From an uncultured Prevotellaceae bacterium (GTDB lineage: Bacteria; Bacteroidota; Bacteroidia; Bacteroidales; Bacteroidaceae): a stretch of 63,933 nucleotides of DNA. Location: NCBI GenBank assembly GCA_902800435.1, contig CADCEQ010000036.1, positions 1-63,933 on the forward strand, read 5' to 3'. The position numbers were made by a program, and so were the translations under genes. This document shows, in pieces, positions 8,561 to 17,418 of the stretch (positions are counted from its first letter, which is position 1; each line of letters begins with the position of its first letter). Under the pieces are notes generated by a model. It worked only from the letters and a program-made list of their open reading frames with translations. It did no database searches and was not told where the DNA came from.

Positions 8561-9826
8561 ATGAGAAGATACGTATTAATATCTTTGGCTATCACACTTA
8601 CCTTGCAGGCATTCGCCCAAAGGCAGGAGGAGATGCGCGGGGCGGTGGAATATCTGGCTTCTCAGGAGCTGGGAGGCCGATTCCCGGGCACACGTGGCGA
8701 TACTCTCGCCTCTGAATTCATCGCCGACCAGCTGCGCAAGCTGAAGTTCAAGCGCGTGGTCAAGGACAAGAAGAACAAGGGCTACTACCACAACTTCACA
8801 TACGGGAAGACGGAGCAGAGAACTACCCATAACATCATCGCCGTCGTCCCCGGAAAAGACAAGCGCCTCAAGCACGAATACATTGTCGTTGGTTCTCATT
8901 ATGACCACTTGGGCATGGGCGGCGAAGGCTCCGGCTCGCGTCGGCCCGACACGTTGGGCGTACACCCTGGTGCTGACGATAATGCCAGCGGCGATGCCGT
9001 AGTGCTTGAGCTGGCCCGCCACTTCAAGAAGGCTCGCCCGGCGCGCAGCATCATCTTCGCCTTCTTTGGTGCCGAGGAGCAAGGCCTCGTCGGTTCCAAG
9101 CAGTTCCTCGAATGGATGAAGCACGACGACCGTCGCCGCATCAACCTCCCCAAGACCAAAGACGGGATTGTGGCGATGGTGAACCTCGACATGGTGGGAC
9201 GTATGCGCGACAAGGCCATGAGCGTTTCGGGCACGGGGACCAGCAGCAGTTTCAAGGCGATGGTCGAGGAGGTGGCCGAGCAGACCGGCCTGCATGTCGC
9301 CTGCGTTCCCGACGGCTACGGCCCCAGCGACCAGGCGTCGTTCGTGGCTCAGGACATCCCCGTCCTCTTCCTCACGACGGGCGGTCACATGGAGTATCAC
9401 ACCCCTGCCGACGTTCCCTCAACCTTGAATTACGACGGCATGCAGCAAACCCTCGAGTTCTCGCGGGAACTGATTACCCGACTGGCGGCCATGCCCGAGA
9501 CGCCCGACTACATCAGCGTGCCGAGCAGTCAGAAGATGAGCCATGCCAAGTTCAAGGTTACGCTGGGCCTGATGCCCGACGTCATGGGCGCAAGCACCAT
9601 CCCCGGTCTGCGTGCCGACATCGTGGTGGCAGGCAAGCCTGCCCATAATGCCGGTATCCGCAGCGGCGACATCATTCAGGAAATCAACGGTAAGCCGCTG
9701 AAGGACATCAATGAGTATATGGAACTCCTGGCCGAGCTTCAGCCTGGCACCACCATTCCCGTGAAGGTGCTTCGCGGCGAAGAGACCATTGTTTTTCAGG
9801 TTCACTTAACTCCCCCTGTCAGATGA
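8561..9826 (+). CDS. Secreted M28-family zinc metallopeptidase with C-terminal PDZ domain
   Basis: This 421-residue protein has a signal peptide ending LTLQAFAQ. The M28 aminopeptidase fold follows, with the expected metal ligands visible in order: HYDHLG, DDNASG, AEEQG, NLDMVGR and GGHMEYHT. Residues about 335-420 form a PDZ domain (GIRSGDIIQEINGKPL). Family members are periplasmic or surface aminopeptidases using two zinc ions. The open frame extends upstream of the promoter, so translation must start at ATG 8561, where the signal peptide begins. Its stop overlaps the start of the next gene (ATGA). Confidence 0.92.
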   Translation: MRRYVLISLAITLTLQAFAQRQEEMRGAVEYLASQELGGRFPGTRGDTLASEFIADQLRKLKFKRVVKDKKNKGYYHNFTYGKTEQRTTHNIIAVVPGKDKRLKHEYIVVGSHYDHLGMGGEGSGSRRPDTLGVHPGADDNASGDAVVLELARHFKKARPARSIIFAFFGAEEQGLVGSKQFLEWMKHDDRRRINLPKTKDGIVAMVNLDMVGRMRDKAMSVSGTGTSSSFKAMVEEVAEQTGLHVACVPDGYGPSDQASFVAQDIPVLFLTTGGHMEYHTPADVPSTLNYDGMQQTLEFSRELITRLAAMPETPDYISVPSSQKMSHAKFKVTLGLMPDVMGASTIPGLRADIVVAGKPAHNAGIRSGDIIQEINGKPLKDINEYMELLAELQPGTTIPVKVLRGEETIVFQVHLTPPVR

Positions 9827-10614
9827 AGAAATCCCTCTATTGGCTTTTAGCCGTCGTCATCACGTTGGTGCTGAGTGTCTATCAGCGCATGACGGGTCCT
9901 ACCCATCCCAAGAAAGTGACTGTCGAACTGAATGGGGAAAGCTACAAGATTAAGTTGCCCAGAAGTGGTGTCCAGCACGACGAAGTGGTGACGCTGAAGG
10001 GCGTGCCCCAGGATGTCAAGTCGCAACTGCATTACCGACGCTATCCTACGGCGGACGCATACACCACCGTGGATTTCAGTTGGGAGGGAGACGCATGGCA
10101 GGCCCCATTACCCGTACAGCCCGTCGCCGGCAAGCTGCAGTATTACATTACCGTTGACGGGAAGGACTATACTGCCGACGACCCCATCGTGATACGTTTC
10201 CGCAACGACGTGCCGGCCGGCATTCTGGTGCCACATATCCTGCTGATGTTTGCGGCCATGCTGCTGGCTGTCTATACGCTGCTGCTGGTCATCACCGGCA
10301 AGTCGTACAGCCGTTGGCTGAAGGCGACGGTAGTCACGTTGTTTGTCGGCGGCTTCATCTTCGGACCGCTCGTGCAGCATGAGGCCTTCGGCCCTTGGTG
10401 GACGGGATTCCCCTATGGCACCGACCTGACCGACAATAAAACCCTCCTGTCGTTCCTCTTCTTTGTGGCGGCTCTTGTCACTCTGAAGTGGAAGTACAAC
10501 CGCTGGGTTGTCGGCCTTGCTGTGCTGTTCATGATTGCTATCTTCAGCATTCCCCACAGCGCCTACGGTTCGGAGTATGACTATGCCAACCAGCAGTTGA
10601 GTACAGAGAAATAA
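9823..10614 (+). CDS. Membrane protein of unknown function
   Basis: This 263-residue protein has an N-terminal membrane segment (about 5-20) and a predicted beta-rich extracytoplasmic domain (about 30-130). Three or four further membrane segments follow (about 135-255) with short charged loops. The ectodomain contains repeated short strands (VTVELNGESYKIKLP, LQYYITVDGKDY) that suggest an immunoglobulin-like fold. It overlaps the peptidase stop by 4 bp, so it is probably translated with it. I do not recognise the family. Confidence 0.75.
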   Translation: MKKSLYWLLAVVITLVLSVYQRMTGPTHPKKVTVELNGESYKIKLPRSGVQHDEVVTLKGVPQDVKSQLHYRRYPTADAYTTVDFSWEGDAWQAPLPVQPVAGKLQYYITVDGKDYTADDPIVIRFRNDVPAGILVPHILLMFAAMLLAVYTLLLVITGKSYSRWLKATVVTLFVGGFIFGPLVQHEAFGPWWTGFPYGTDLTDNKTLLSFLFFVAALVTLKWKYNRWVVGLAVLFMIAIFSIPHSAYGSEYDYANQQLSTEK

Positions 10615-10659
10615 AAACTATACTGGACATTAAGTAATCATTTAATCAGTTAAACATTT

Positions 10660-11163
10660 ATGAAGTTCAAAAGATTTATGACAGTAATGGTTGCCACGAT
10701 GGCAATCGTGTTTGGGATGAGTTCATGCAGTAGTGATGACGACGATCAGGAGGCAGCTTTGTCCGCACAGGTAGTCGGCTCCTATACAGGTCCGGAGGTC
10801 ATCATGGTTATGGGCGAAGAGTCGTCGAGCGGCACCTCAACCTATGCCTTTTCCAAAGCCTCTGACACGTCTGTTGACATGGTCATCCCCCAGTCAGGCG
10901 AAAGTGGCATGATGGTTATCCCGGCACTCCCTGTGAAGAACATCCCCTTGTCAAAGGTTGGTAACAGCATTGTCGGAACGCTTGCTTCGTACACAGGAAC
11001 GGTGACCAACGCCGCCGGACAGGAGAAAGCCTATACTATCAGTAATTTGGCCGTAGCCTTCGAAGATGTTCCTAAAGGCAAGGCCGTTGCCGTGACATTC
11101 TCTTTGAAGTACGGTACTATGCCGATGGCGATGGAAACCACTTTTACAGGAGACAAGAAGTAA
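10660..11163 (+). CDS. Calycin-like domain lipoprotein
   Basis: This 167-residue lipoprotein has a lipobox at SSCSSDDDD, an acidic tether seen in Bacteroidota surface lipoproteins. A single beta-rich domain of the calycin-like type found in Bacteroides lipoproteins follows. The gene is followed without any gap by a TonB-dependent receptor, an arrangement resembling lipoprotein/receptor pairs such as HmuY-HmuR. A ligand-capture role on the cell surface is inferred and the ligand is unknown. Confidence 0.75.
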   Translation: MKFKRFMTVMVATMAIVFGMSSCSSDDDDQEAALSAQVVGSYTGPEVIMVMGEESSSGTSTYAFSKASDTSVDMVIPQSGESGMMVIPALPVKNIPLSKVGNSIVGTLASYTGTVTNAAGQEKAYTISNLAVAFEDVPKGKAVAVTFSLKYGTMPMAMETTFTGDKK

Positions 11164-13170
11164 GTGGTGACAGCGTGCTTGAAGAAATCCCTTTTAGCTG
11201 GCATGGCTTTGGCCGTGCCAGCTATTCCACTCTCTGCGCAGACCACCATCCGCGACTCCGTCAACCTTGAACCCGTCGTCGTGACGGCCACCCATTCGCC
11301 CAAGGCACTGAAGGATGCCCCCGTCGTCACGCGGCTGATTACGCTCCACGACATCAAGATTGCCGATGCCACCAATATACAGGACATGCTGACGCATGAG
11401 ATTCCGGGCTTGGAGTTCGGCTTTGCCATGAGTCAGGAGACGTCGCTCCGCATGAGCGGCTTCGGCGGCAATGCCGTCCTCTTCCTCGTCGATGGCGAGC
11501 GCATGGCTGGCGAGACGATGGACAACGTCGACTACAACCGTATGAATCTCGACAACGTCGGGCGCATAGAGATTGTGAAGGGGGCTTCGTCGGCCCTCTA
11601 CGGCTCCAATGCCGTGGGCGGCGTGGTCAACATCATCAGTCGCGAGAACCTGGAGCCTTGGACGGCCAATGTCAACTCACGCTACAACTCCTTTGGCCAC
11701 GAATGGCGCCACGGGGCCGGCTTTTCGTTCAATACGGCGAAATGGAACTCGCAGACCAGCTTCCAGCACACCAGCATCGACCCGGTCAACCTGCCCAAGG
11801 CGCACTCCTCAGAAGAGATTGCCATCGAACTGCTGAAGAAGGCTCAAGGCTTGCCCTACGACGAGTCGGTGCTTCAGGACGACTCCAACCTGAGCCGACT
11901 CTACGGACAGAAGACCTACAACGTCAAGGAGCGGCTGACGTGGCGCGCCACCGACCAGCTGACGCTGACTGGCCGGGGCAGCTACTTCTTCCGCACCAGC
12001 GAGCGCGACACCCACGACTATCATTTCAACGGCTACAGCGCCGGCCTGAAGGGCCGGTACACCTGGAACCATGACCGCCATCTTGAGTTGTCGTACGCCT
12101 TCGACCAGTACGACAAAGCCAACTTCATGCCCGACGGTACACGCACCCACGACCACGACTACACCAATCGGCAGCACGTCGTGCATGCCCTTTACAGCCA
12201 TTCGTTTGGCAAGAACAGTCTGCTTGTGGGTGGCGACTACCTCAACGACTACCTCTCGACCTATCAGTTCGTTGCCGGTACTAATCACGCCCAAGGCAAT
12301 ATCGACGGCTACGCCCAGTTCGACTGGAACATCACAGAGCGGCTGAACGTGGTGGGCAGCGTCCGCTACGACTACTTCTCGGCCTCTTCGCAGAAGGCCC
12401 TCACCGAGCGCCTTGCCGTGGTGTACAAACAGCCGTGGATGACATTCCGTGCCAACTATGCCAGCGGCTTCCGCGCTCCCACGCTGAAAGAGATGTACAT
12501 GCACTTCGACATGGGCAATATGGGCTATTTGCTCCGGGGAAATCCTGACCTGAAGCCGGAGAAGAGCCACAACTTCAACGTTGCCGTCGAGCGCACGAAC
12601 CGCATCAGCAACAGCGGATTTCTTTTAAACGGACGCTACAACTTCACACTCATGGGCTACTGTAACATCTTCGACAAGCGCATCACCACCATCGACGGCG
12701 GACTCTACGAGGGAATGGAGAGCGCCCTTTACTGGAACGAAGACGGCATCACGGTCTGGGGCGTGGACTTCAGCATGGGCCACATCTGGGACTGGGGGCT
12801 GTCGCTGAAGATAAACTATTCATGGCTGCACGAGTCCGGCAGCGTCTTTTTTTCGCAGTTCAATCAGCCCCGCTCGCATTCCTGCACGTGGCGCATCGGC
12901 TACGACCACCGCTTCTCGCGCCACTATGCCATCGATGCGGCTCTCTCGGGGCGTAGTCTGGGCAAACCCCAGTCGGGCCACACCGACGTTGACCAAGGCT
13001 ACACCATCTGGCGACTGATGTTGCAGCACCACCTCTGGCGCGGCATCAACGTGAACACGGCCATCGACAACCTCTTCAACTACAAGCCCAAGTCATATTA
13101 CTACAGTTCGCCGCTGACCACGGGCACATCTTTCAGCGTTGGCCTGTCGGTTGATTTGGATAAAATATAA
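11164..13170 (+). CDS. TonB-dependent outer-membrane receptor (haem/cobalamin-receptor-like)
   Basis: This 668-residue receptor has a signal sequence ending PLSAQ, a TonB-box-like EPVVVTAT, and a plug domain with the LFLVDGERMAG and IEIVKGASSALYGSNAVGGVVNIIS motifs. A 22-strand-type barrel follows, containing FRAPTLKEMY and NPDLKPEKS blocks. The size and motifs fit BtuB/HmuR-type receptors for haem or cobalamin; the ligand cannot be decided. No ATG is available: the frame opens with GTG GTG immediately after the TAA of the lipoprotein gene, so translation probably depends on coupling. The start is therefore the least certain part of this call. Confidence 0.88.
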   Translation: MVTACLKKSLLAGMALAVPAIPLSAQTTIRDSVNLEPVVVTATHSPKALKDAPVVTRLITLHDIKIADATNIQDMLTHEIPGLEFGFAMSQETSLRMSGFGGNAVLFLVDGERMAGETMDNVDYNRMNLDNVGRIEIVKGASSALYGSNAVGGVVNIISRENLEPWTANVNSRYNSFGHEWRHGAGFSFNTAKWNSQTSFQHTSIDPVNLPKAHSSEEIAIELLKKAQGLPYDESVLQDDSNLSRLYGQKTYNVKERLTWRATDQLTLTGRGSYFFRTSERDTHDYHFNGYSAGLKGRYTWNHDRHLELSYAFDQYDKANFMPDGTRTHDHDYTNRQHVVHALYSHSFGKNSLLVGGDYLNDYLSTYQFVAGTNHAQGNIDGYAQFDWNITERLNVVGSVRYDYFSASSQKALTERLAVVYKQPWMTFRANYASGFRAPTLKEMYMHFDMGNMGYLLRGNPDLKPEKSHNFNVAVERTNRISNSGFLLNGRYNFTLMGYCNIFDKRITTIDGGLYEGMESALYWNEDGITVWGVDFSMGHIWDWGLSLKINYSWLHESGSVFFSQFNQPRSHSCTWRIGYDHRFSRHYAIDAALSGRSLGKPQSGHTDVDQGYTIWRLMLQHHLWRGINVNTAIDNLFNYKPKSYYYSSPLTTGTSFSVGLSVDLDKI

Positions 13171-13230
13171 AAATATTAAAAAACACGCCGATAAACCGTT
13201 GCAAACGTGCGTGGAACAAAATCTTTTTCG

Positions 13231-13238
13231 TACATTTG
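13231..13238 (+). promoter_or_regulatory. -7 element upstream of the coiled-coil protein gene
   Basis: TACATTTG is followed by the ATG at 13270. No convincing upstream TTTG box is present at 19-21 bp. Confidence 0.45.
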
Positions 13239-13269
13239 CAGCGGTTAAACTATTTTAAAGCAGAAAACT

Positions 13270-13722
13270 ATGAAGAAAATCTTTATTACAATGGCGCTGG
13301 CCGTCGGCATGCTGATGGCAGCGCAGAGCGTTCAGGCACAGGAAGTGCTGACGCCCGAGCAGCAAGCTGCAATGAAGGAGCAGGCTAAGATCCAGAAGGA
13401 AGCCGAGAAGCAGGCAAAGAAGGCCGAGAAGGAGGCTAAGGCTGCTGAAAAAGCTCAGAAGAAGCAGGAGAAGGAAGCAAAGAAGAAGGAAAAGGAAGCC
13501 GAGAAGAAGCAGAAGGCTGCCGAGAAGCGGAAGAAGCTGGCCGACAAGGCCAAGAAGGCTCAGGAAAAGGCGGAAGATGCTCAGAAGAAGGCTCAGAAGG
13601 CCGTACAGAAGGCAGCCGAGAATCCTGGCGACCTGAAGCTGCAGGCCAAGTCGATCAAAGCCCAGCAGGCAGCGCAGAAAGCAGCCGACAAAGCGGCCAA
13701 GGCGGCCAAGAAGGCAGACTGA
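13270..13722 (+). CDS. Secreted Lys/Ala/Glu-rich coiled-coil protein
   Basis: This 150-residue protein has a signal peptide ending SVQAQ. Nearly everything after residue 35 consists of A, K, E and Q in an uninterrupted helical pattern (repeated KEAEKQ, KKAEKEAK, AQKKAQKA), predicted to be a single long coiled coil. There is no lipobox and no recognisable domain. It is a stand-alone gene followed by a good terminator. A periplasmic or envelope-spacer role is only a guess. Confidence 0.75.
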   Translation: MKKIFITMALAVGMLMAAQSVQAQEVLTPEQQAAMKEQAKIQKEAEKQAKKAEKEAKAAEKAQKKQEKEAKKKEKEAEKKQKAAEKRKKLADKAKKAQEKAEDAQKKAQKAVQKAAENPGDLKLQAKSIKAQQAAQKAADKAAKAAKKAD

Positions 13723-13775
13723 GAAGTGAGAAAGCATTCGACAAACTATAGGTAGTTGTACCTGTTTACTAAGGC

Positions 13776-13823
13776 AACAGCTGTTATATCTTCAAGCGAA
13801 GCATATAGCAGCTGTTCTTTTTT
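13776..13823 (+). terminator. Rho-independent terminator after the coiled-coil protein gene
   Basis: Arms AACAGCTGTTATAT (13776-13789) and ATATAGCAGCTGTT (13803-13816) pair over 14 positions with one G-T wobble, followed by CTTTTTT. Confidence 0.85.
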
Positions 13824-13890
13824 GTAATGATACCAATAGTGCCCACGATAATCCCTTACCAATACTCTGAAACGTCAACAATATCAGACT

Positions 13891-13919
13891 TTTGCTCTTT
13901 TTGAGTTTCGTTATATTTG
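13891..13919 (+). promoter_or_regulatory. Promoter of the large RGG-tailed receptor gene
   Basis: TTTG at 13891-13894 and TATATTTG at 13912-13919 are spaced by 17 bp, slightly short. The transcript would carry a leader of about 120 bases. Confidence 0.55.
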
Positions 13920-14044
13920 CAAAAGTGTTTGGGATTATTTAACAAATAACCTTATAAAAGTTAATTAATTGGGTGTCGTTTAAACAATTTTCAGTATTTA
14001 CGTCAAATAAGCATTATGACAAATTTGCCAAATACGAAAACTGA

Positions 14045-17000
14045 ATGAAGCAGAATTTGAATTATTTCGCAATCCTACTTCTGATGCTGCTATTGAGAGG
14101 CCTGCCCGTAGTCGCCCAACAGAATACTGTGTCGGGTCGTGTTGTCGACTCCGAGACGAAGGAAGCCCTGCAGAAGACTACGCTCCAATTATATAAAATA
14201 GGTGGAAAGGACACAACCTTCGTCACCGGTGCCTTCGCCGATTCGCGCGGTAACTTCACGCTCAGTGGTGTTTCGACGGGCAATTATCTGCTGAAATTCA
14301 GTTTCTTAGGCTATAAGACGCTGTCTAGATCGGTCACAAAGGGCCGTCAGGCGTTGAACCTTGGCACGGTGAACATGGAGCCTGACGCCGTGCAGCTGAA
14401 CGAGGCCGTAGTGACGGCCAACATTCCGAAGATGGTCATCAAGGACGACACCGTGGTTTATAACGCCGATGCCTTCCGCGTGCCTGAGGGTTCTGTGATT
14501 GAGGCACTGGTCGAGATGCTGCCGGGCGCCAAAATCGATGATGACGGAAAGATAAGCATCAACGGTAAGGACGTGAGGCGCTTCAAGCTCGACGGGCGCG
14601 ACTTCATGACCGGCAACAACGACGCCGTGATGAAGAACCTGCCCTCGTACGTTATAGATAAGGTGAAAGCCTACGACGAGAAGAGCGACCTGAGCCGCAT
14701 GACGGGAGTCGACGACGGCAACGACGACTTCGTGCTGGAGTTCACCACGAAGCGCAGTGCCCGCAACGGCATCCAGGCCAACCCCGACCTGGGTATCGGT
14801 ACCGACGGCCGCTACGGTTTCCGTTTGACGGCCATGAAGCCCTTCGGCGACATCCGCTACACGTTCATGGGCAATGCCAACAACGTGAACGACCGTAACT
14901 TCTCGGGACGCGGCGGGCGCGGACGCGGCAACGGCAACGGCCAGCGCGAGACCAAGACCGGCGCCCTCGACGCCAGCTATGAGAGCCAGCGCAAGCCCAA
15001 CGGCGCCAACCTCAGAATGAGCGGTCGCGTGACGTGGACCCGCAACGATGCCGACAACTGGAACCGTACCGGCTCGGAGAACTTCGTCAACACGCGCGGC
15101 GGTGCCTTCTCGAACAGCACCAGCCAGAGCTACTCGCGTAACAACAACTGGACGGGAAACATGAACATCCAGTGGCAAATCGACACGCTGACCAACGTAT
15201 CGTTCCGCCCCAACGTGAGCTTCTCAAGCAACGACAGCCGCTCGTTCTCAAACAACGCCTCGTTCAACGCCAATCCCTTCGACTACGTCACCGATGCCCT
15301 CAGCGATGAAAGTATCCAGAAGCTGGACGATCAAAACCTCGTTGTGAACAGGCGTCAGGGCAAATCGCTGGGCCACGGCTCCAACAAGAACCTCAGCACG
15401 CAGGCTCAGCTGTATCGCCGTTTCGGCAACCGTGGCCGCAACATTGCCGTCAGCGGCAACATCAACTACAGCGACGGCGACAACCGCAATGCCAACCTCT
15501 CGGCTGTTCATCTTTACCAGCAATACGACCGCTTCGGCAACGACTCCACCTACCAGACCAACCGCTACACCCTCTCAGCCAACAATAATTTCAGCTATTC
15601 ACTCGGTGCCACCTATACCGAGCCGCTCTACACCTTCAAGCCGAAGCCCGAACCCGAGGACACCATGCCCCAGGCACGTGGTCCGTTCGGCAACCGGAAC
15701 CGTGTGCGCAGCTTCGGTGCCCAGGGCATCTTCCTGCAGGTAAACTACCGTTTCAACCATAGTTTCCAGAAGAGCGACCCCGCCACCTTCGACTTCCCCG
15801 ACTTGGGCGAAGTGGCTTTCCAGGACGTGCTGAACGACTATCAGGAGTGGGCGCGGCTCTTCGGCTATCTGGACAATCCCTACGAGATGTATCTCAGCGA
15901 CCGTCTGAGCCGCTACTCGGAGCGCTCGGAGGACGGGCACAACATCGACCTTCAGGTACGCGTGGTGCGTGACAAGCTGAACATGAACCTTGGCGTCACC
16001 GCACAGCCCCAGCGCTCGCACTACATCCAGCAGTATCTCGGCATCCCCATCGACACCGTCCGCACGGTGACCAATTTCTCGCCGACACTGAACATGCGCT
16101 ACCGCTTCAATCAGCAGACGAACCTGCAGGTACAGTTGCGCGGAAACACCTCGCAGCCCAGTATTACCCAAATGCTTGATATCTACGACGACACCAATCC
16201 GCTCAGCATCTCGATGGGTAACCCGGGACTGAAACCCTCGTTCACCACCAACCTGACTGCCAACTTCCAGAAGCAGCGCGCACCGAAGCTGGTAGAAGAC
16301 AGTCTGGGCTTCCAGATTCCCAAGGCTCAGAGCCACTGGAGCTACAGCTTTAACGGCAGTTACCGTCGCACCAGCAACTCTATCGGCAATGTGGTGACCT
16401 ATAATGAGACCACCGGCGGACGCATCTCCCGTCCTGAGAATATCAACGGCAACTGGAGCGTCAACGGCGGCGGCTCCTTTAACATCGGCCTCGACACGCT
16501 GAACCGTTGGGACATCAGCGGCGGTATCAATGGCAGCTATAACCACCAGATTGGCTACGTGAACCTGAACCGTACGGCGGTGCCCGACCGTAACGTCACG
16601 CATACCTATAACTTCTCGCCCGACATGTCGCTCAGCTATCGCAACCGCTGGCTGAACTTCTCGCTGAACGTGCGGACTACCTATGCCCGTACGGAGAATC
16701 GGTTGCAGGCCAGCCGCAACCTGACCACCTGGAACTTCAACTATGGCGGAAATACGCGCATCGACCTGAACCAGCTGAACGGGCGACAGGCTGCTAATGC
16801 GGCGTCGTGGCCCGTCCTGTCTACCGACTTCCACTGCTACAGCAAGCGCGGCTATAGCGACGAAACGCTGAACACCGACGAACTGATCTGGAACGCCCAG
16901 CTGAGCTACAGCTTCTTGCGAGGCAGGTCGCTCACCGTCATGCTGCAGTGGTATGACATTCTGCACCAGCAGACCAACTTCTCGCGTACCGTCAATGCCA

Positions 17001-17233
17001 ACGGCTGGCGCGACCAGGAGGTCAATGCCATTACCAGCTATGCCATGCTCCACGTCAGCTATCGCATGAACTTCTTCGGAGGTCGCGGAGGTGGCCGTGG
17101 CGGCTTCGGCGGCGGTGGCGAAGGAGGCGGCGGTCGCGGTGGCCGTGGTGGCTTCGGCGGCGGTGGTGGCGGTCGTGGCGGCTTCGGCGGCGGAGGCGGC
17201 GGAGGCTTCGGCGGAGGCGGCGGTCGCAGGTAA
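14045..17233 (+). CDS. TonB-dependent-receptor-like outer-membrane beta-barrel with CarboxypepD_reg domain and RGG/FGG tail
   Basis: This 1062-residue protein has a signal peptide ending PVVAQ. A carboxypeptidase-regulatory-like beta-sandwich follows (about 28-115: VSGRVVDSETKEALQ, GNYLLKFSFLGYKTL), then a plug-like region (115-250) and a long beta-barrel rich in Asn, Ser and aromatic residues, typical of the Bacteroidota outer-membrane beta-barrel family related to TonB receptors. Unlike usual barrels, which end in an aromatic residue, it continues past MNFF into about 50 residues made almost only of G, R and F. No SusD partner is adjacent. The ligand is unknown. Confidence 0.85.
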   Translation: MKQNLNYFAILLLMLLLRGLPVVAQQNTVSGRVVDSETKEALQKTTLQLYKIGGKDTTFVTGAFADSRGNFTLSGVSTGNYLLKFSFLGYKTLSRSVTKGRQALNLGTVNMEPDAVQLNEAVVTANIPKMVIKDDTVVYNADAFRVPEGSVIEALVEMLPGAKIDDDGKISINGKDVRRFKLDGRDFMTGNNDAVMKNLPSYVIDKVKAYDEKSDLSRMTGVDDGNDDFVLEFTTKRSARNGIQANPDLGIGTDGRYGFRLTAMKPFGDIRYTFMGNANNVNDRNFSGRGGRGRGNGNGQRETKTGALDASYESQRKPNGANLRMSGRVTWTRNDADNWNRTGSENFVNTRGGAFSNSTSQSYSRNNNWTGNMNIQWQIDTLTNVSFRPNVSFSSNDSRSFSNNASFNANPFDYVTDALSDESIQKLDDQNLVVNRRQGKSLGHGSNKNLSTQAQLYRRFGNRGRNIAVSGNINYSDGDNRNANLSAVHLYQQYDRFGNDSTYQTNRYTLSANNNFSYSLGATYTEPLYTFKPKPEPEDTMPQARGPFGNRNRVRSFGAQGIFLQVNYRFNHSFQKSDPATFDFPDLGEVAFQDVLNDYQEWARLFGYLDNPYEMYLSDRLSRYSERSEDGHNIDLQVRVVRDKLNMNLGVTAQPQRSHYIQQYLGIPIDTVRTVTNFSPTLNMRYRFNQQTNLQVQLRGNTSQPSITQMLDIYDDTNPLSISMGNPGLKPSFTTNLTANFQKQRAPKLVEDSLGFQIPKAQSHWSYSFNGSYRRTSNSIGNVVTYNETTGGRISRPENINGNWSVNGGGSFNIGLDTLNRWDISGGINGSYNHQIGYVNLNRTAVPDRNVTHTYNFSPDMSLSYRNRWLNFSLNVRTTYARTENRLQASRNLTTWNFNYGGNTRIDLNQLNGRQAANAASWPVLSTDFHCYSKRGYSDETLNTDELIWNAQLSYSFLRGRSLTVMLQWYDILHQQTNFSRTVNANGWRDQEVNAITSYAMLHVSYRMNFFGGRGGGRGGFGGGGEGGGGRGGRGGFGGGGGGRGGFGGGGGGGFGGGGGRR

Positions 17234-17262
17234 AAAAACAGATTAATTAAAAACGGAATATT

Positions 17263-17343
17263 ATGCATCAGTGGTTACAAATCGGTGCCGTAATCCTTAT
17301 AATTATTATCGGCATTTTCATTTTTCGGAGTAAGTCGAAGTAA
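17263..17343 (+). CDS. 26-residue single-span membrane peptide (putative small protein)
   Basis: ATG at 17263 opens a 26-codon frame with a short polar start (MHQWLQ), a 15-residue hydrophobic helix rich in Ile, and a positively charged end (FRSKSK) before TAA. This is the layout of a type I-like small membrane protein or of a stub. It lies 29 bp after the receptor stop and before the deoD promoter, so it would be the last gene of the receptor transcript. Nothing else supports expression. Confidence 0.45.
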   Translation: MHQWLQIGAVILIIIIGIFIFRSKSK

Positions 17344-17359
17344 ATTGTGGCGACTTTTC

Positions 17360-17390
17360 TTGGAAGTTTCACTAAAAATGTCTATCTTTG
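17360..17390 (+). promoter_or_regulatory. Promoter of deoD
   Basis: TTG at 17360-17362 and TATCTTTG at 17383-17390 are separated by 20 bp. The ATG is at 17419. Confidence 0.7.
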
Positions 17391-17418
17391 CAGGGTATTA
17401 ATCTAAAAACCCTTGCTT

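Larger units (their letters stand above)
13723..14044 (+). other. Intergenic stretch with terminator and promoter
   Basis: These 322 bases hold the terminator at 13776-13823, then an AT-rich leader with the promoter at 13891-13919. About 120 bases of untranslated leader remain before the ATG at 14045, in which I recognise no riboswitch. Confidence 0.6.

Noticed and set aside
15599..17053. A 484-residue minus-strand frame within the RGG-tailed receptor
   Set aside because: It is antisense to a clear receptor gene, and the long open frame is a by-product of biased high-GC codons.
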